Below, piece after piece: positions 9,018-17,930 of a stretch of 19,212 bases of DNA; the stretch's first letter is position 1; each line of letters opens with the position of its first letter. This DNA is from Comamonas sp. (lineage in GTDB: Bacteria > Pseudomonadota > Gammaproteobacteria > Burkholderiales > Burkholderiaceae_C): contig JAFAIY010000518.1 of NCBI GenBank assembly GCA_019236485.1, forward strand, positions 1 through 19,212, written 5' to 3'. The notes beneath the pieces are model-generated. The model did not search any database and was not told where the DNA came from. It saw only the letters and a program-made list of their open reading frames with translations. Position numbers and translations under genes: made by a program.

Positions 9018-9046
9018 ATTCTACCGGCTTTGCCAGCCACACCCAA
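9018..9046 (-). promoter_or_regulatory. Candidate sigma-70 promoter for hisZ-purA
   Basis: TTGGGT (-35, 9041-9046), 17 nt, then TAGAAT (-10, 9018-9023) on the minus strand. The -10 matches 5 of 6 consensus bases and the -35 only 3 of 6. The predicted start near 9011 would give a leader of about 23 nt before hisZ. Confidence 0.45.
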
Positions 9047-9081
9047 CTTGACCGACAAGGCCTAGGCGTTATCGCCGGTAT

Positions 9082-9270
9082 TCACAACCAGAACAGCATG
9101 ATGGCGCCCGCTGCGATACACAGCAGCCCGCAAAAGCGCAACTGCCCATCGCGCAGCTGCAACAGCTGCGTGAACATCCGGCGCCACTGCTGCGGCGCCA
9201 GCAGCGGCAACAACCCTTCCAGAATCAACACCATGGCCAGAGCCATGCCCAGCGACTCACCCCATTCCAT
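9082..9270 (-). CDS. Small DUF2065 (YjeT-like) membrane protein
   Basis: A 62-residue protein with two hydrophobic segments (about 6-24 and 45-61) joined by a short loop containing APQQWRRMFTQLLQLRDGQLR, characteristic of DUF2065 (YjeT). ATG 9268-9270 is chosen because it gives the usual length and has GGGAG 5 nt upstream; the frame extends upstream to 9324 but that part crosses a terminator-like hairpin. The family is usually found next to hflC, as here, suggesting a link to HflKC/FtsH membrane quality control, but its function is not known. Transcription from hflC may be limited by the hairpin. Confidence 0.85.
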   Translation of the reverse strand: MEWGESLGMALAMVLILEGLLPLLAPQQWRRMFTQLLQLRDGQLRFCGLLCIAAGAIMLFWL

Positions 9271-9280
9271 CTTCACTCCC

Positions 9281-9313
9281 AAAACGAACAATGGCCCGCG
9301 AGGGGCCATTGTT
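9281..9313 (-). terminator. Long hairpin after hflC, likely terminator
   Basis: A perfect 11-bp inverted repeat (AACAATGGCCC 9287-9297, GGGCCATTGTT 9303-9313) with a 5-nt loop lies 17 bp after the hflC stop. On the minus strand it runs into TTCGTTTT, an interrupted U-tract; on the plus strand it is followed by TTTTC. It could end the hfq-hflX-hflKC transcript, partially allowing read-through to the DUF2065 gene. Confidence 0.65.
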
Positions 9314-9330
9314 TTCATGCACATCAGAGC

Positions 9331-10221
9331 TTACTTGCCTGCCGAGCCGCCGTTGCGGTAGGCCTTGAAGAAGTCGCTCTGCGAGGGGTCCAGCACCAGC
9401 ACATCGCTCTTCTTGGCAAAGCTTTCCTTGTAGGCCTCGAGGCTGCGGTAGAACTGCGCAAACTGCGGGTCCTTGCCAAAGGATTCGCCATAGATGCGGG
9501 CCGCCTCGGCATCGCCCTCACCCTTGAGCTTTTGCGCATCGCGATAAGCATTGGCAATCGTGATGTCGCGCTGACGATCGGCCTCGGCACGGATTTTCTC
9601 GCCTTCGGCAGCACCCGTGGAGCGCAGCTCGTTGGCCACGCGCTTGCGCTCGGCCTCCATGCGGCGGTAGACCGATTCGGTGATGGTCTCGGCGTAGTCC
9701 ACACGCGTGATACGCACGTCCACGATGTCCACGCCCCAGGGCTTGGCGCCGCGCACGGTCTCCAGCACCTCACGCTTGACATCGGCCATCAGCGCTTCGC
9801 GCTTGGACGACAGCAGCTCACGCACGGTGCGGCGGTTGATCTCCTCCTGGAAGGCATTGCGCACCACGCGATTGAGCTGCATGGCGCCCGCGGACTCGTC
9901 CAGGCCCACATTGCGGATGTACTCCGAGGGCTCGGAAATGCGCCAGCGCACATACCAGTCGATCACCACGCGCTGCTTTTCGGCCGTCAGCATGGGCTCG
10001 GTGTCCGTACTGTCCAGCGTCAGCAGACGCTTGTCGATGTAGCGCACGTTCTGGAACGGCGGCGGCAGCTTGAAGTTCAGGCCGGGCTCGGTGATCACTT
10101 CCTTGATCTGACCCAGAGCGTAGACCACGCCAAACTGACGCTGGTCCACCACGAACAGGGTGGAGCTCAGCAAGGCCAGCACTACCAGAATGCTGGTGAC
10201 AAAAAATCCGATTCGATTCAC
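9331..10221 (-). CDS. hflC: HflC, SPFH-domain modulator of FtsH protease
   Basis: A 296-residue inner-membrane protein with one N-terminal transmembrane helix (about 5-24) followed by the SPFH/band-7 domain, which starts at VDQRQFGVVYALGQIKEV. The C-terminal half has a long charged, Ala/Glu/Arg-rich helix (about residues 170-260), as in HflC. With HflK it forms large periplasm-facing rings that enclose and regulate the FtsH protease, affecting membrane-protein turnover. The start is GTG 10221, with a strong GGAGAG 6 nt upstream. It begins 11 bp after hflK, so the two are translated together. A strong hairpin follows the stop. Length is a little below the E. coli protein (334) but all regions are present. 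Confidence 0.97.
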   Translation of the reverse strand: MNRIGFFVTSILVVLALLSSTLFVVDQRQFGVVYALGQIKEVITEPGLNFKLPPPFQNVRYIDKRLLTLDSTDTEPMLTAEKQRVVIDWYVRWRISEPSEYIRNVGLDESAGAMQLNRVVRNAFQEEINRRTVRELLSSKREALMADVKREVLETVRGAKPWGVDIVDVRITRVDYAETITESVYRRMEAERKRVANELRSTGAAEGEKIRAEADRQRDITIANAYRDAQKLKGEGDAEAARIYGESFGKDPQFAQFYRSLEAYKESFAKKSDVLVLDPSQSDFFKAYRNGGSAGK

Positions 10222-10232
10222 TGCATTCTCTC

Positions 10233-11630
10233 CTAGCGTGCGTCACGGTCACGGCTGCGGGCATCGCGGCCACGGGCATCGCCGGCCGGGCTGGGCACCA
10301 CACGCACCGTGGCGGGGGCTGAAGACGAGGCACCGGCGGCGGCGGCCGCGCTGTCGCCGGAAGCTGCGGGAGCGGAGGCGCCGCTGACGCCGTTCACGAT
10401 CTTGTCCAGCGGCAGATACAGCAGGTTCGAGCCCTGGCGCGACTCCACCAGCACCTTGGTCACATTGCTGTAGATCTGCTGCATGGTGTCCAGATACAGA
10501 CGATCGCGCGTGACCTGTGGCGCCTTCTGGTATTCGGCATACAGCGAGCTGAAGCGTCCGGCATCACCCTGGGCCTGGGCCACGATCTTGGACTTGTAGG
10601 CGGCAGCCTCTTCGCCCAGGCGCGCCGCCGTACCCGAGGCACGCGGCACCACGTCGTTGGCATAGGCCTGGGCCTCGTTCTTGGCGCGCTCGCGCTCCTG
10701 TCCGGCCTTGAGCACATCGTCGAACGAAGCCTGCACCTGCTCGGGCGGACGCACGCCGCCCTGCTGCAGATTGATGCCCACCACTTCCACGCCGACCTTG
10801 TAGCGATCCAGAATGGTCTGCATCAGATCGCGCACGCGTGGCGCAATCTGATCGCGCTCCTCGGCCAGGGCGGTGTCCATCTTCATCTTGCCCACCACTT
10901 CGCGCACCGCGGACTCGGCCACCTGCACCACGGCCTCGGACGGACTGCGGCTTTCGAACAGCCAGGCGCGCGCATCGCTCAGACGGTATTGCACGGCGAA
11001 CTTGATCTCGACGATGTTCTCGTCCTCGGTCAGCATGGCCGACTCGCGCAGGCCCGTGCTGCGCACGATGTTGTCGCTGCCCACATCGGCAGAGCGGATC
11101 TGCGAGACATAGACCAGCTCATGCTTCTGTATGGGGTAAGGCAGGCGCCAGTTGAAGCCCGCACCCACAGTGCTCTTGTACTTGCCGAACTGCGTGATGA
11201 CGGCCTGCTGGCCTTCCTGCACGATGAAGAAACCAGTTCCCACCCAGATCAGCGCCGCCACGCCGGCGATCACGAAGATGCCCTTGCCGGCATTGAAGGG
11301 TTCGGCCGGCTGGCCGCCGTTGCGCCCCGGCGGCAGACCGCGGCCATCGCCGGGCTTGCCACCGAACAGACCCGAAAGCTTGCGATTGAGATCGCGCCAG
11401 AGCTCGTCCAGATCCGGCGGCTGGCCAGGCTGAGAGGACTGCGGGCGCGGGCGCTGTTCGGGCGCGGGCGGCGGCAGCGGACGCTCGCCTTCGGGGCGCG
11501 AGCCGCCCGGCGAGGAGCCGTCTTCATTGTTGTTGTCGCCACGACCCCAGCGCGGATCGTTCAAGTTGAACATCCCGCGAATGCGTTGCGGCAGTACCGC
11601 CCAACGATGAACGCGTTGTGAAAAATTCAT
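10233..11630 (-). CDS. hflK: HflK, SPFH-domain modulator of FtsH protease
   Basis: A 465-residue partner of HflC. It has a Gly/Pro/Arg-rich cytoplasmic N-terminus (about 29-115), a transmembrane helix (about 117-136), the SPFH domain starting at FIVQEGQQAVITQFGKYK and a long charged helix (about 320-375). It ends in an Ala/Ser-rich, then Arg/Asp-rich tail (RDARSRDRDAR). The start is uncertain: ATG 11630 gives the full length, while ATG 11573 (MFNLNDPRWGRG) gives 446 residues and a more typical HflK beginning; neither has a good ribosome site. It follows hflX by about 70 bp and is 11 bp from hflC. It works with HflC around FtsH in the inner membrane. Confidence 0.96.
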   Translation of the reverse strand: MNFSQRVHRWAVLPQRIRGMFNLNDPRWGRGDNNNEDGSSPGGSRPEGERPLPPPAPEQRPRPQSSQPGQPPDLDELWRDLNRKLSGLFGGKPGDGRGLPPGRNGGQPAEPFNAGKGIFVIAGVAALIWVGTGFFIVQEGQQAVITQFGKYKSTVGAGFNWRLPYPIQKHELVYVSQIRSADVGSDNIVRSTGLRESAMLTEDENIVEIKFAVQYRLSDARAWLFESRSPSEAVVQVAESAVREVVGKMKMDTALAEERDQIAPRVRDLMQTILDRYKVGVEVVGINLQQGGVRPPEQVQASFDDVLKAGQERERAKNEAQAYANDVVPRASGTAARLGEEAAAYKSKIVAQAQGDAGRFSSLYAEYQKAPQVTRDRLYLDTMQQIYSNVTKVLVESRQGSNLLYLPLDKIVNGVSGASAPAASGDSAAAAAGASSSAPATVRVVPSPAGDARGRDARSRDRDAR

Positions 11631-11701
11631 GCGAGAAGTCTCTGTGTTTTCAAAAAGACATGGACCATGGCAGGCATTGTGCCCAATAGGAAATCAAGTC
11701 C

Positions 11702-12931
11702 CTAGTATTGCGCGTCATCATCAGGGGTCATCGAGGACGCATCGCCCTGCTCTTCCCCCTCTTCGCGTGCCTCCTGCTCTCGTACCTGCAAGACCCGGTC
11801 GGCCAACATCTGCCGCAGCTGTGCCAGCCCCTGCCCGGAGCGGGCACTGACAAACACGCGCGGCACGGGCACGCCATCGAGCTCGTATACATCCTGCAAC
11901 ACTGCAGGCTGATGTTCGGGCGCAATCGCATCCAGCTTGTTGAAAACCAGAATCTGAGGCACGTCATCGGCCCCGATTTCTCCCAGAACTTTCTGCACTT
12001 GTTGTATTTGTTCGGGGAAGCCGGGATTCGATGCATCCACGACATGCAGCAGCAGATCGGCGTCAATCGCCTCCTGCAAAGTGGCCTGGAAGGCATCGAC
12101 CAGACCGTGCGGCAAATCGCGAATGAAACCGACCGTATCGGACAGGGATACCGATTCCTCGGCCTCCGCCAGATACATCTGCCGGGTGGTCGTGTCCAGC
12201 GTGGCAAACAGCTGATCCGCCGCATAGGCTCGCGCCTTGACCATGGCATTGAACAGCGTGGACTTGCCTGCGTTGGTGTAACCGACCAGCGAGATATTGA
12301 AAACCGCGCGGCGCGCGCGCTGGCGGCGCTGGGTGGTGCGCTGCTTCTTGACCTTCTTCAGCCGCTCCTTGGTGCGCTTGATGGCCTCATCGATCATGCG
12401 GCGGTCCAGCTCGATCTGCTTTTCACCGGGGCCGCCACGGCCGCCGATACCGCCGGCCTGGCGCTCCAGGTGGCTCCAACGGCGCACCAGGCGCGTGCTG
12501 ATGTACTGCAGCCGCGCCAGCTCCACCTGCAGCTTGCCCTCGTGGCTGCGCGCACGCTGGGCAAAGATCTCCAGGATCAGCATGGTGCGGTCATTGACCG
12601 GCATCTGGATGTGGCGCTCGAGATTGCGCTGCTGCGCCGGGCTCAAGGCCTGGTCGAACCAGATCTCCTTGGCGCCATGCATCTGGGCCAGCATGCGGAT
12701 TTCATCGGCCTTGCCGCTGCCCACGAACAGTGCTGCATCGGGAGCTTTGCGCTTGCAGGTCAAGCGGGCCACGGGTTGCAAGCCGGCGGTCTGGGCCAGC
12801 AGGCCCAGCTCTTCCAGCTCGTCGTCAAAATGGGGAACGCCAAAATCCACGCCTACCAGCAGCACTGGCGCAGACGCGGAGCGTTCAAAGGATTCAGAAC
12901 TCAAATACCTGTCCCGTAGGGTGATGGCCAC
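11702..12931 (-). CDS. hflX: GTPase HflX, ribosome-splitting factor
   Basis: A TRAFAC-class GTPase that splits stalled or stressed 70S ribosomes. The N-terminal HflX domain includes LFVGSGKADEI, and the Gly-rich linker GGIGGRGGPGEKQIELDRR (160-178) is typical. The GTPase motifs are G1 GYTNAGKST (217-225), G2 LDTTTRQ, G3 DTVGF (265-269) and G4 NKLD (331-334). The tail is acidic (EAREEGEEQGDASS). From GTG 12931 it has 409 residues. A TTG at 12904 (LSSESFERS) is an alternative with GGGA 7 nt upstream; neither is decisive. It lies 32 bp after hfq, the classic hfq-hflX-hflK-hflC order, and is probably co-transcribed. Confidence 0.97.
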   Translation of the reverse strand: MAITLRDRYLSSESFERSASAPVLLVGVDFGVPHFDDELEELGLLAQTAGLQPVARLTCKRKAPDAALFVGSGKADEIRMLAQMHGAKEIWFDQALSPAQQRNLERHIQMPVNDRTMLILEIFAQRARSHEGKLQVELARLQYISTRLVRRWSHLERQAGGIGGRGGPGEKQIELDRRMIDEAIKRTKERLKKVKKQRTTQRRQRARRAVFNISLVGYTNAGKSTLFNAMVKARAYAADQLFATLDTTTRQMYLAEAEESVSLSDTVGFIRDLPHGLVDAFQATLQEAIDADLLLHVVDASNPGFPEQIQQVQKVLGEIGADDVPQILVFNKLDAIAPEHQPAVLQDVYELDGVPVPRVFVSARSGQGLAQLRQMLADRVLQVREQEAREEGEEQGDASSMTPDDDAQY

Positions 12932-12963
12932 GCCGGGCTGGCCGGCGGGCGTTGTGGCGAGGC

Positions 12964-13218
12964 TTAGGCTGCGGCAGCTTCGCCTTCTGCCGGAGCAGCT
13001 GCCGAGAAGTTCACGGCACGGCCGGGAACGATGGTGGAGATGGCGTGCTTGTAGACCATCTGGGTCACGGTGTTGCGCAGCAGCACCACGTATTGGTCAA
13101 ACGACTCGATTTGCCCTTGCAGCTTGATGCCGTTGACCAGGTAGATGGAAACCGGCACATGTTCGCGACGCAGTGCGTTCAGGAACGGATCTTGGAGGAG
13201 TTGACCTTTATTGCTCAC
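12964..13218 (-). CDS. hfq: RNA chaperone Hfq
   Basis: An 84-residue Sm-like protein forming a hexameric ring that pairs small RNAs with mRNAs. The proximal-face signature is present (N-terminal [22 protein letters not shown]), as are Sm1 ([15 protein letters not shown]) and Sm2 ([12 protein letters not shown]). The C-terminal tail is short and Ala/Glu-rich, unlike the longer E. coli tail. The start is GTG 13218, with GGAGA about 5 nt upstream. It has a candidate promoter of its own in the 102-bp gap after der. Its neighbours hflX and hflK match the conserved bacterial order. Confidence 0.98.
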   Translation of the reverse strand: MSNKGQLLQDPFLNALRREHVPVSIYLVNGIKLQGQIESFDQYVVLLRNTVTQMVYKHAISTIVPGRAVNFSAAAPAEGEAAAA

Positions 13219-13259
13219 GATATTCTCCGTGTTCGAAGAGTGTTGTTGTAAACCGACAC

Positions 13260-13288
13260 ATTACCACAGGGCCCGGGAAAAACGCCAA
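13260..13288 (-). promoter_or_regulatory. Candidate promoter for hfq
   Basis: TTGGCG (13283-13288), 17 nt, then GGTAAT (13260-13265) with an upstream TG (extended -10 form TGTGGTAAT) on the minus strand. The predicted start near 13253 gives a leader of about 35 nt. Each hexamer matches consensus at 4 of 6 positions, so this is tentative. Confidence 0.4.
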
Positions 13289-13320
13289 AAAGGGTTTTCC
13301 CTAGGCCTCGCAGATAACGA

Positions 13321-14664
13321 TTAATCCTTGTCGGCGTAAGGATTATGAGAGGTTTTCATCTCGATGCGCAACGGCGTGCCCACGAGATTGAATTCCTTGC
13401 GGAAACGCCCTTCCAGAAAGCGCTTGTAGGCGTCCGTCACATGTTCCAGGGAATTCCCGTGGATCACGATGATGGGCGGATTCATGCCCCCCTGGTGGGC
13501 ATAGCGCATCTTGGGACGGTAAGCCCCGACCTTCTTGGGCGTCTGGAACTGCAGCGCCTCCAGCAGGACACGGGTCAACACCGGTGTCGGCATCTTGCAG
13601 GTCGCGGCGCGATGGGCCTGGATGATGGACTTCCACAGCGGCTCCAGACCCTGGCGCTTTTGCGCCGAGATGAAGTGCAAGGGAGCGAACTTCAGGAAGG
13701 ACAGACGGGTTTCAATGGAGCGCTCCAGCATCTGGCGCTGATAGTCGTCCACGGCATCCCATTTGTTGATGGCCAGCACCACGGAGCGGCCGCTTTCCAG
13801 GATATAGCCCGCGATATGCGCGTCCTGGTCCGTCACGCCCTGCGTGGCATCGATCAGCAGCAGCACCACATTGGCGCCTTCGATGGCCTGCAGGGTCTTG
13901 ACCACCGAGAACTTCTCGATGGCCTCGAACACCTTGCCCTTGCGGCGCAGACCCGCGGTGTCGATGAGTTCGAACTTCTGGCCGTTGCGCTCGAAGGGCA
14001 CGGTGATCGCATCGCGCGTGGTGCCCGGCATGTCGAAGGCCACCAGCCGTTCTTCACCCAGCCAGGTGTTGATCAGCGTGGACTTGCCCGCATTCGGACG
14101 GCCGGCCACGGCCAGGCGCACGGGCTTCTGGTCCTCGTCGCCAAAGGCCTCGTCCTCGACGGGCTCGGGCAGATTCAGCAGACCCAGGGCCAGATCGACC
14201 AGGCTGCGCACGCCCTGGCCGTGGGCCGCGGACACGGGCATGACCTCGCCCAGACCCAGTTCATAGAACTCGGAGAGCTGGGTGCCGTCCTTCATGCCTT
14301 CGGCTTTGTTGGCCACCAGCACCGTGGGCTTGCCCAGGCGGCGCAGATAGTTGGCGATCTCGTGGTCCTGGCCCGAAAGACCCGCGCGCGCGTCGAGCAC
14401 GAAGATCACCACATCGGCCTCGGCCACGGCCTGCTGCGTCTGCTTGGCCATCTCCTTGAAGATGCCCTTGGACGCGTCAGGCTCGAAACCACCGGTGTCG
14501 ATGGCGATGTACTCGTGCTTGCCCTGACGGCCCTGGCCGTAGTGGCGATCACGCGTCAGCCCTGCGAAGTCGGCGACGATGGCATCCCTCGACTTCGTGA
14601 GCCGATTGAACAGCGTCGACTTGCCCACATTGGGGCGCCCTACCAGGGCAATAACTGGCTTCAT
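13321..14664 (-). CDS. der: Ribosome biogenesis GTPase Der (EngA)
   Basis: A 447-residue double-GTPase that helps mature the 50S subunit. Two tandem G domains are complete: GRPNVGKST (9-17), DTGG (57-60), NKAE (119-122), then GRPNAGKST (188-196), DTAG (235-238) and NKWD (300-303). A C-terminal KH-like domain follows (about 350-447, ending SHNPYADKD). ATG 14664 gives the usual [12 protein letters not shown] start; an in-frame TTG two codons upstream (14670) has AGG at better spacing (5 nt) and cannot be excluded. It begins 15 bp after bamB stop, suggesting an operon with bamB, the yfgM-like gene and hisS, the same order as in E. coli. Confidence 0.97.
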   Translation of the reverse strand: MKPVIALVGRPNVGKSTLFNRLTKSRDAIVADFAGLTRDRHYGQGRQGKHEYIAIDTGGFEPDASKGIFKEMAKQTQQAVAEADVVIFVLDARAGLSGQDHEIANYLRRLGKPTVLVANKAEGMKDGTQLSEFYELGLGEVMPVSAAHGQGVRSLVDLALGLLNLPEPVEDEAFGDEDQKPVRLAVAGRPNAGKSTLINTWLGEERLVAFDMPGTTRDAITVPFERNGQKFELIDTAGLRRKGKVFEAIEKFSVVKTLQAIEGANVVLLLIDATQGVTDQDAHIAGYILESGRSVVLAINKWDAVDDYQRQMLERSIETRLSFLKFAPLHFISAQKRQGLEPLWKSIIQAHRAATCKMPTPVLTRVLLEALQFQTPKKVGAYRPKMRYAHQGGMNPPIIVIHGNSLEHVTDAYKRFLEGRFRKEFNLVGTPLRIEMKTSHNPYADKD

Positions 14665-14679
14665 TCCCAAAATAACCTA

Positions 14680-15846
14680 TCAATCCGGCTTGAAGCCGTA
14701 CACAGTTCCGCTACGGCTGACGACCACCAGAGTATTGGCGGCGACCACCGGCGAAGTGGCAACTCCTGCCTTGTCAGTTTCCAAACGGGCCAGTGCAGAG
14801 CCGTCTTCACGCGAGAGCATATGCACCGTACCAAAATCATCGGCCAGCACCACCGAGCGGCCCAGCACCAGCGGCGCGGTCAGCTTGCGGTACTGCAGCT
14901 TGTCGATGGACCACAGACGCTCCCCATCGCTGCGGCGCCAGGCCTGCACCGTGCCATTGCTTTCGGCGCCGAACACGGATTGTTCGTCGCCGCCTATGCC
15001 GTCGCTGCCCTTGGAGGTCTGGGTCCAGCGCACATTGGCGTTGGCCGTGTCCACACAGCCCACCGAGGCCTGGAAGGCACGCACGCAAACGCTGCTGCCC
15101 ACGCGGCTGACGGGGCCCACCAGGTCCACCAGGCGCTCCACGTCGTTGGTGCCGCGCGGCGCGGCCAGAGGCGCCATCCAGCGCACCGAGCCCGTATCCG
15201 GGTCCACGCCGGCCAGGCGGCCGGACACGCCGACCACCAGTGTATTCTCGACCGCCATCAGCACGCCGGGCTGGCGCAGAATCAGGGGTTCGTTGCTAGG
15301 GCCTTCGACGGACCACAGTTCACGCCCGGTATTGGCATCGAAGGCCGACAGCGAGCGGTCGGCCGCCATCACGAACACGCGGCCGCCGGCCACCAGCGGC
15401 GGCGTGTAGACGGCCGCCGTCAGGCCGCGCTTCCACAGCTGCTTGCCCTCGGCAAACACCATCAGCTGGTTGCTTTGCGTGACCGCCGCCGTGCGCTGGC
15501 CGTCGCTGCCCACGCCGGTGCTCAGCGCCTCGCCGACGCTGAACTTGCCGACCTGGCTGCCGCTGTTGCCGTCCAGCGTGGTGACATTGCCGTTCTTGGA
15601 GACCACGGTCACCGTATTGCCCTTGACCAGCGCCGGCATGGCCAGCGGCACCTCGCCGCCGAGCTTGACCGACCAGGCCTGGTGCACAGCAATCTTGCCG
15701 GGGTTGGCACCCAGGTCCAGAGGCTTGGGTTTTTCGCTGCCGCCGAACATGGAGCAGGCGCTCAAAGCCGCGGCCAGCACCGGCAGGGCCAGCACGCGCG
15801 CAGCGGCAGGCAGGGCGGATTTCGCTTGATGGGCAAAAGTCTTCAA
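14680..15846 (-). CDS. bamB: Outer membrane assembly lipoprotein BamB
   Basis: A 388-residue lipoprotein of the BAM complex, which inserts beta-barrel proteins into the outer membrane. The signal peptide ends in lipobox LSAC with lipid-modified Cys31; the +2 residue is Ser, consistent with outer-membrane sorting. The rest is a PQQ-like beta-propeller with repeats such as GNVTTLDGNSGSQVG, SAFDANTGRELWSVEG and VDPDTGSVRW. The start is TTG 15846, supported by GGAGA 7 nt upstream; that ribosome site overlaps the stop of the preceding yfgM-like gene, so translation is probably coupled. It is flanked by the yfgM-like gene and der, the typical order. Confidence 0.96.
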   Translation of the reverse strand: MKTFAHQAKSALPAAARVLALPVLAAALSACSMFGGSEKPKPLDLGANPGKIAVHQAWSVKLGGEVPLAMPALVKGNTVTVVSKNGNVTTLDGNSGSQVGKFSVGEALSTGVGSDGQRTAAVTQSNQLMVFAEGKQLWKRGLTAAVYTPPLVAGGRVFVMAADRSLSAFDANTGRELWSVEGPSNEPLILRQPGVLMAVENTLVVGVSGRLAGVDPDTGSVRWMAPLAAPRGTNDVERLVDLVGPVSRVGSSVCVRAFQASVGCVDTANANVRWTQTSKGSDGIGGDEQSVFGAESNGTVQAWRRSDGERLWSIDKLQYRKLTAPLVLGRSVVLADDFGTVHMLSREDGSALARLETDKAGVATSPVVAANTLVVVSRSGTVYGFKPD

Positions 15847-15848
15847 GA

Positions 15849-16526
15849 TTAGTTCTCCGACGGCGTTGTCTTGACCTGGGCCACGGTCTCGGGAGCCGCA
15901 CCCAGTGCATTGAGCTTGAATTCCACCAGATGGCGGTAGTCCAGATCCTTGTCCAGCGACTTGTAAGCGCTCTGGTACTGGGCTACGGCCTCCTGCTGCT
16001 TGCCCTGGGCCGCATACAGATCGCCGCGGCGATCGGCCTGCAGACCGGCAAAGGCTTCGGGCATGGCAGCGTCGAGCAGCTTCAGGCCTTCGTCATAGCT
16101 TTTCTGCTGCTCCAGCACCGAGGACAGGCGGATACGGGCCAGGGCCTTGGAGCCCTCGTCGCCCTTGTCCACCACCCAGCCCAGCTGGGCCTTGGCGTCG
16201 TCGAGCTTGCCCGCGTCCACCGAAGCCTTGGCCATCAGCAGCGCGGTCTGCTGCGCCTGGGCCGTGCCCGCATACTTGTCCTTGAGCTCGGCAAACGCCT
16301 GGTCGGCACGGGCCTGGTCCTTGGCCGTCAACGCCTCGTCGACCGCAAACTCCAGCGCCGCGGCCTGCAGGGACTGGCGCTTTTGCCAGTACTGCCAGCC
16401 ATTCCAGCCCGCAATGCCGACAAAGATCACCACCAGCACGCTGGTGATCAAGGTTCCCCAGGAATCCCAGAAATGCTTGAGTTGGTCGAGTTGCTCTTGT
16501 TCTTCAAGGTCGAAATGGTTTGCCAT
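15849..16526 (-). CDS. YfgM-like TPR protein, ancillary SecYEG translocon subunit
   Basis: A 225-residue inner-membrane protein: a cytoplasmic N-terminus (MANHFDLEEQEQLDQLKHFW, typical of the family), one transmembrane helix (about 25-44), and a periplasmic TPR_21-type domain of helical repeats. In E. coli, YfgM associates with SecYEG and the chaperone PpiD; I infer a similar role here. It is between hisS and bamB as in E. coli, with 2 bp to the bamB start. No ribosome site is visible before ATG 16526. Assignment rests on the N-terminal pattern, topology and synteny. Confidence 0.9.
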   Translation of the reverse strand: MANHFDLEEQEQLDQLKHFWDSWGTLITSVLVVIFVGIAGWNGWQYWQKRQSLQAAALEFAVDEALTAKDQARADQAFAELKDKYAGTAQAQQTALLMAKASVDAGKLDDAKAQLGWVVDKGDEGSKALARIRLSSVLEQQKSYDEGLKLLDAAMPEAFAGLQADRRGDLYAAQGKQQEAVAQYQSAYKSLDKDLDYRHLVEFKLNALGAAPETVAQVKTTPSEN

Positions 16527-16575
16527 GGCTTGTTTTAATGAATGGAATACCCGTCAGAAAACGCGGACGGCAGCG

Positions 16576-17892
16576 TCAGAGCGGCGATTTTAGGCTGTCC
16601 GCCCATTGAGCCACTTCGGTCAGGGATTGCTGCAGTTGCTGGCCCGCGCCATCGCGCAGCGACTTCACGGTGACCAGGCCCTGGGCCAGCTCATCGCCGC
16701 CGAAGATCAGCGCAAAGCGCGCACCCGAGCCGTCGGCCTTCTTGAACTGCGACTTCATCGAGCCCATGCCCTCGGCCATGCCGCCGGCCGCCGCATGCAT
16801 CTGCACGGCCACGCCGGCCGCCCGCAGCTGCTGCACGGTCTTGAAGACCTGGGGCAGCGCCGAGGCCTCGGGGATGATGGCGTAGACATCGGCCGCGGGC
16901 AGCGGAGCCTCGACGCCGATCTCCTTGAGCACTTCCAGCACACGCTCCACGCCCATGCCCCAGCCCACGGCCGGAGCCGGCTTGCCGCCGATCTCCTCGA
17001 TCAGATAGTCGTAGCGGCCACCGCCGCAGATCGTGCCCTGCGAACCCAGCTTGTCGGTGATGAACTCGAACACCGTGAGGTTGTAGTAGTCCATGCCGCG
17101 CACCAGGCGCGGATTCAGCGACCAGGCCACGCCGTTGGCGTCGAGGATGTCCTGCACGGCCTTGAGGTGGGCCTTGGAGGCCTCGCCCAGATAGTCCATG
17201 AGCCTGGGCGCGGCGTTGACCATCTCCTGCATGGCCGGATTCTTGGTATCCAGCACGCGCAGCGGGTTGCTGTACATGCGGCGCTTGGCTTCCTCGTCCA
17301 TCACCGCGGTGTGCTGCTCGAAATAGGCAATCAAGGCCTCGCGATGGGCCTTGCGCTCCTCGGGCTGACCCAGGCTGTTGAGCTCCAGGCGCACGCCGTC
17401 GATGCCCAGCTCCTGCCACAGCTGCGCGGCCAGCAGAATCACCTCGGCATCCAGCTCGGGGCCCGCAAAGCCCATGGCCTCCACGCCCACCTGGTGGAAC
17501 TGGCGGTATCGGCCGCGCTGCGGCTTTTCGCGGCGGAACATGGGGCCGATATAGAACAGGCGCTTGCCGCCGTCGTACAGCAGATTGTTCTCCACCACGG
17601 AGCGCACCACGCCGGCCGTGCCTTCGGGGCGCAGCGTCAGATGCTCGGCCTGGCCATGCTTGTCGGCCCGGTCTTCGAAGGAGTACATCTCCTTTTCGAC
17701 GATGTCGGTCACCTCGCCCAGGCCGCGCACGAACAGGGTCGTGTGCTCGGCCAGCGGCGTGCGGATGTTGCGGTAGGCAAAGCGGCCCATGAGGTTGCGC
17801 ACCTTGTCCTCGAACCACTCCCAGCGCGCGGAATCGGGCGGGAGGATGTCGTTCATGCCTTTGACGGCAGTCAGTTTTTCGTTTTTGGCCAC
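16576..17892 (-). CDS. hisS: Histidyl-tRNA synthetase
   Basis: A 438-residue class IIa synthetase that charges tRNA-His. Motif 2 region [20 protein letters not shown] (residues 113-132), the HisA signature LVRGMDYY (263-270), GGGRYD (290-295) and motif 3 GWGMGVER (310-317) are all present, followed by the anticodon-binding domain. GTG 17892 is chosen because it gives the standard N-terminus (V)[18 protein letters not shown]; the frame continues upstream to 17946, but those 18 residues are not typical and span a palindrome. GAG 7 nt upstream is a weak ribosome site. The 174-bp leader contains a perfect palindrome and a repeat. The 49-bp gap to the yfgM-like gene suggests an operon. Confidence 0.97.
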   Translation of the reverse strand: MAKNEKLTAVKGMNDILPPDSARWEWFEDKVRNLMGRFAYRNIRTPLAEHTTLFVRGLGEVTDIVEKEMYSFEDRADKHGQAEHLTLRPEGTAGVVRSVVENNLLYDGGKRLFYIGPMFRREKPQRGRYRQFHQVGVEAMGFAGPELDAEVILLAAQLWQELGIDGVRLELNSLGQPEERKAHREALIAYFEQHTAVMDEEAKRRMYSNPLRVLDTKNPAMQEMVNAAPRLMDYLGEASKAHLKAVQDILDANGVAWSLNPRLVRGMDYYNLTVFEFITDKLGSQGTICGGGRYDYLIEEIGGKPAPAVGWGMGVERVLEVLKEIGVEAPLPAADVYAIIPEASALPQVFKTVQQLRAAGVAVQMHAAAGGMAEGMGSMKSQFKKADGSGARFALIFGGDELAQGLVTVKSLRDGAGQQLQQSLTEVAQWADSLKSPL

Positions 17893-17930
17893 GTGAAATC
17901 TCACACTCGGGTCGCTCGCAAAATCAGAGC

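Noticed and set aside
9271..9324. Extending the DUF2065 gene upstream to 9324.
   Set aside because: The added codons run through a terminator-like hairpin, while ATG 9270 has a good ribosome site and gives the usual length.
13270..13302. A GGGAAAA/TTTTCCC inverted repeat after der as a terminator.
   Set aside because: The arms are AT-rich outside three G-C pairs, are not followed by a T-tract on the minus strand, and overlap the candidate hfq promoter; support is too weak to list.
13345..15852. An 835-codon open frame on the plus strand opposite der and bamB, and other long plus-strand frames (for example 3501-5444, 2345-3580, 16606-18015, 6378-7817).
   Set aside because: They lie exactly opposite well-identified minus-strand genes, have low-complexity His/Gln/Arg-rich translations and match no family I know. 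This is the usual result of high-GC codon use on the opposite strand.
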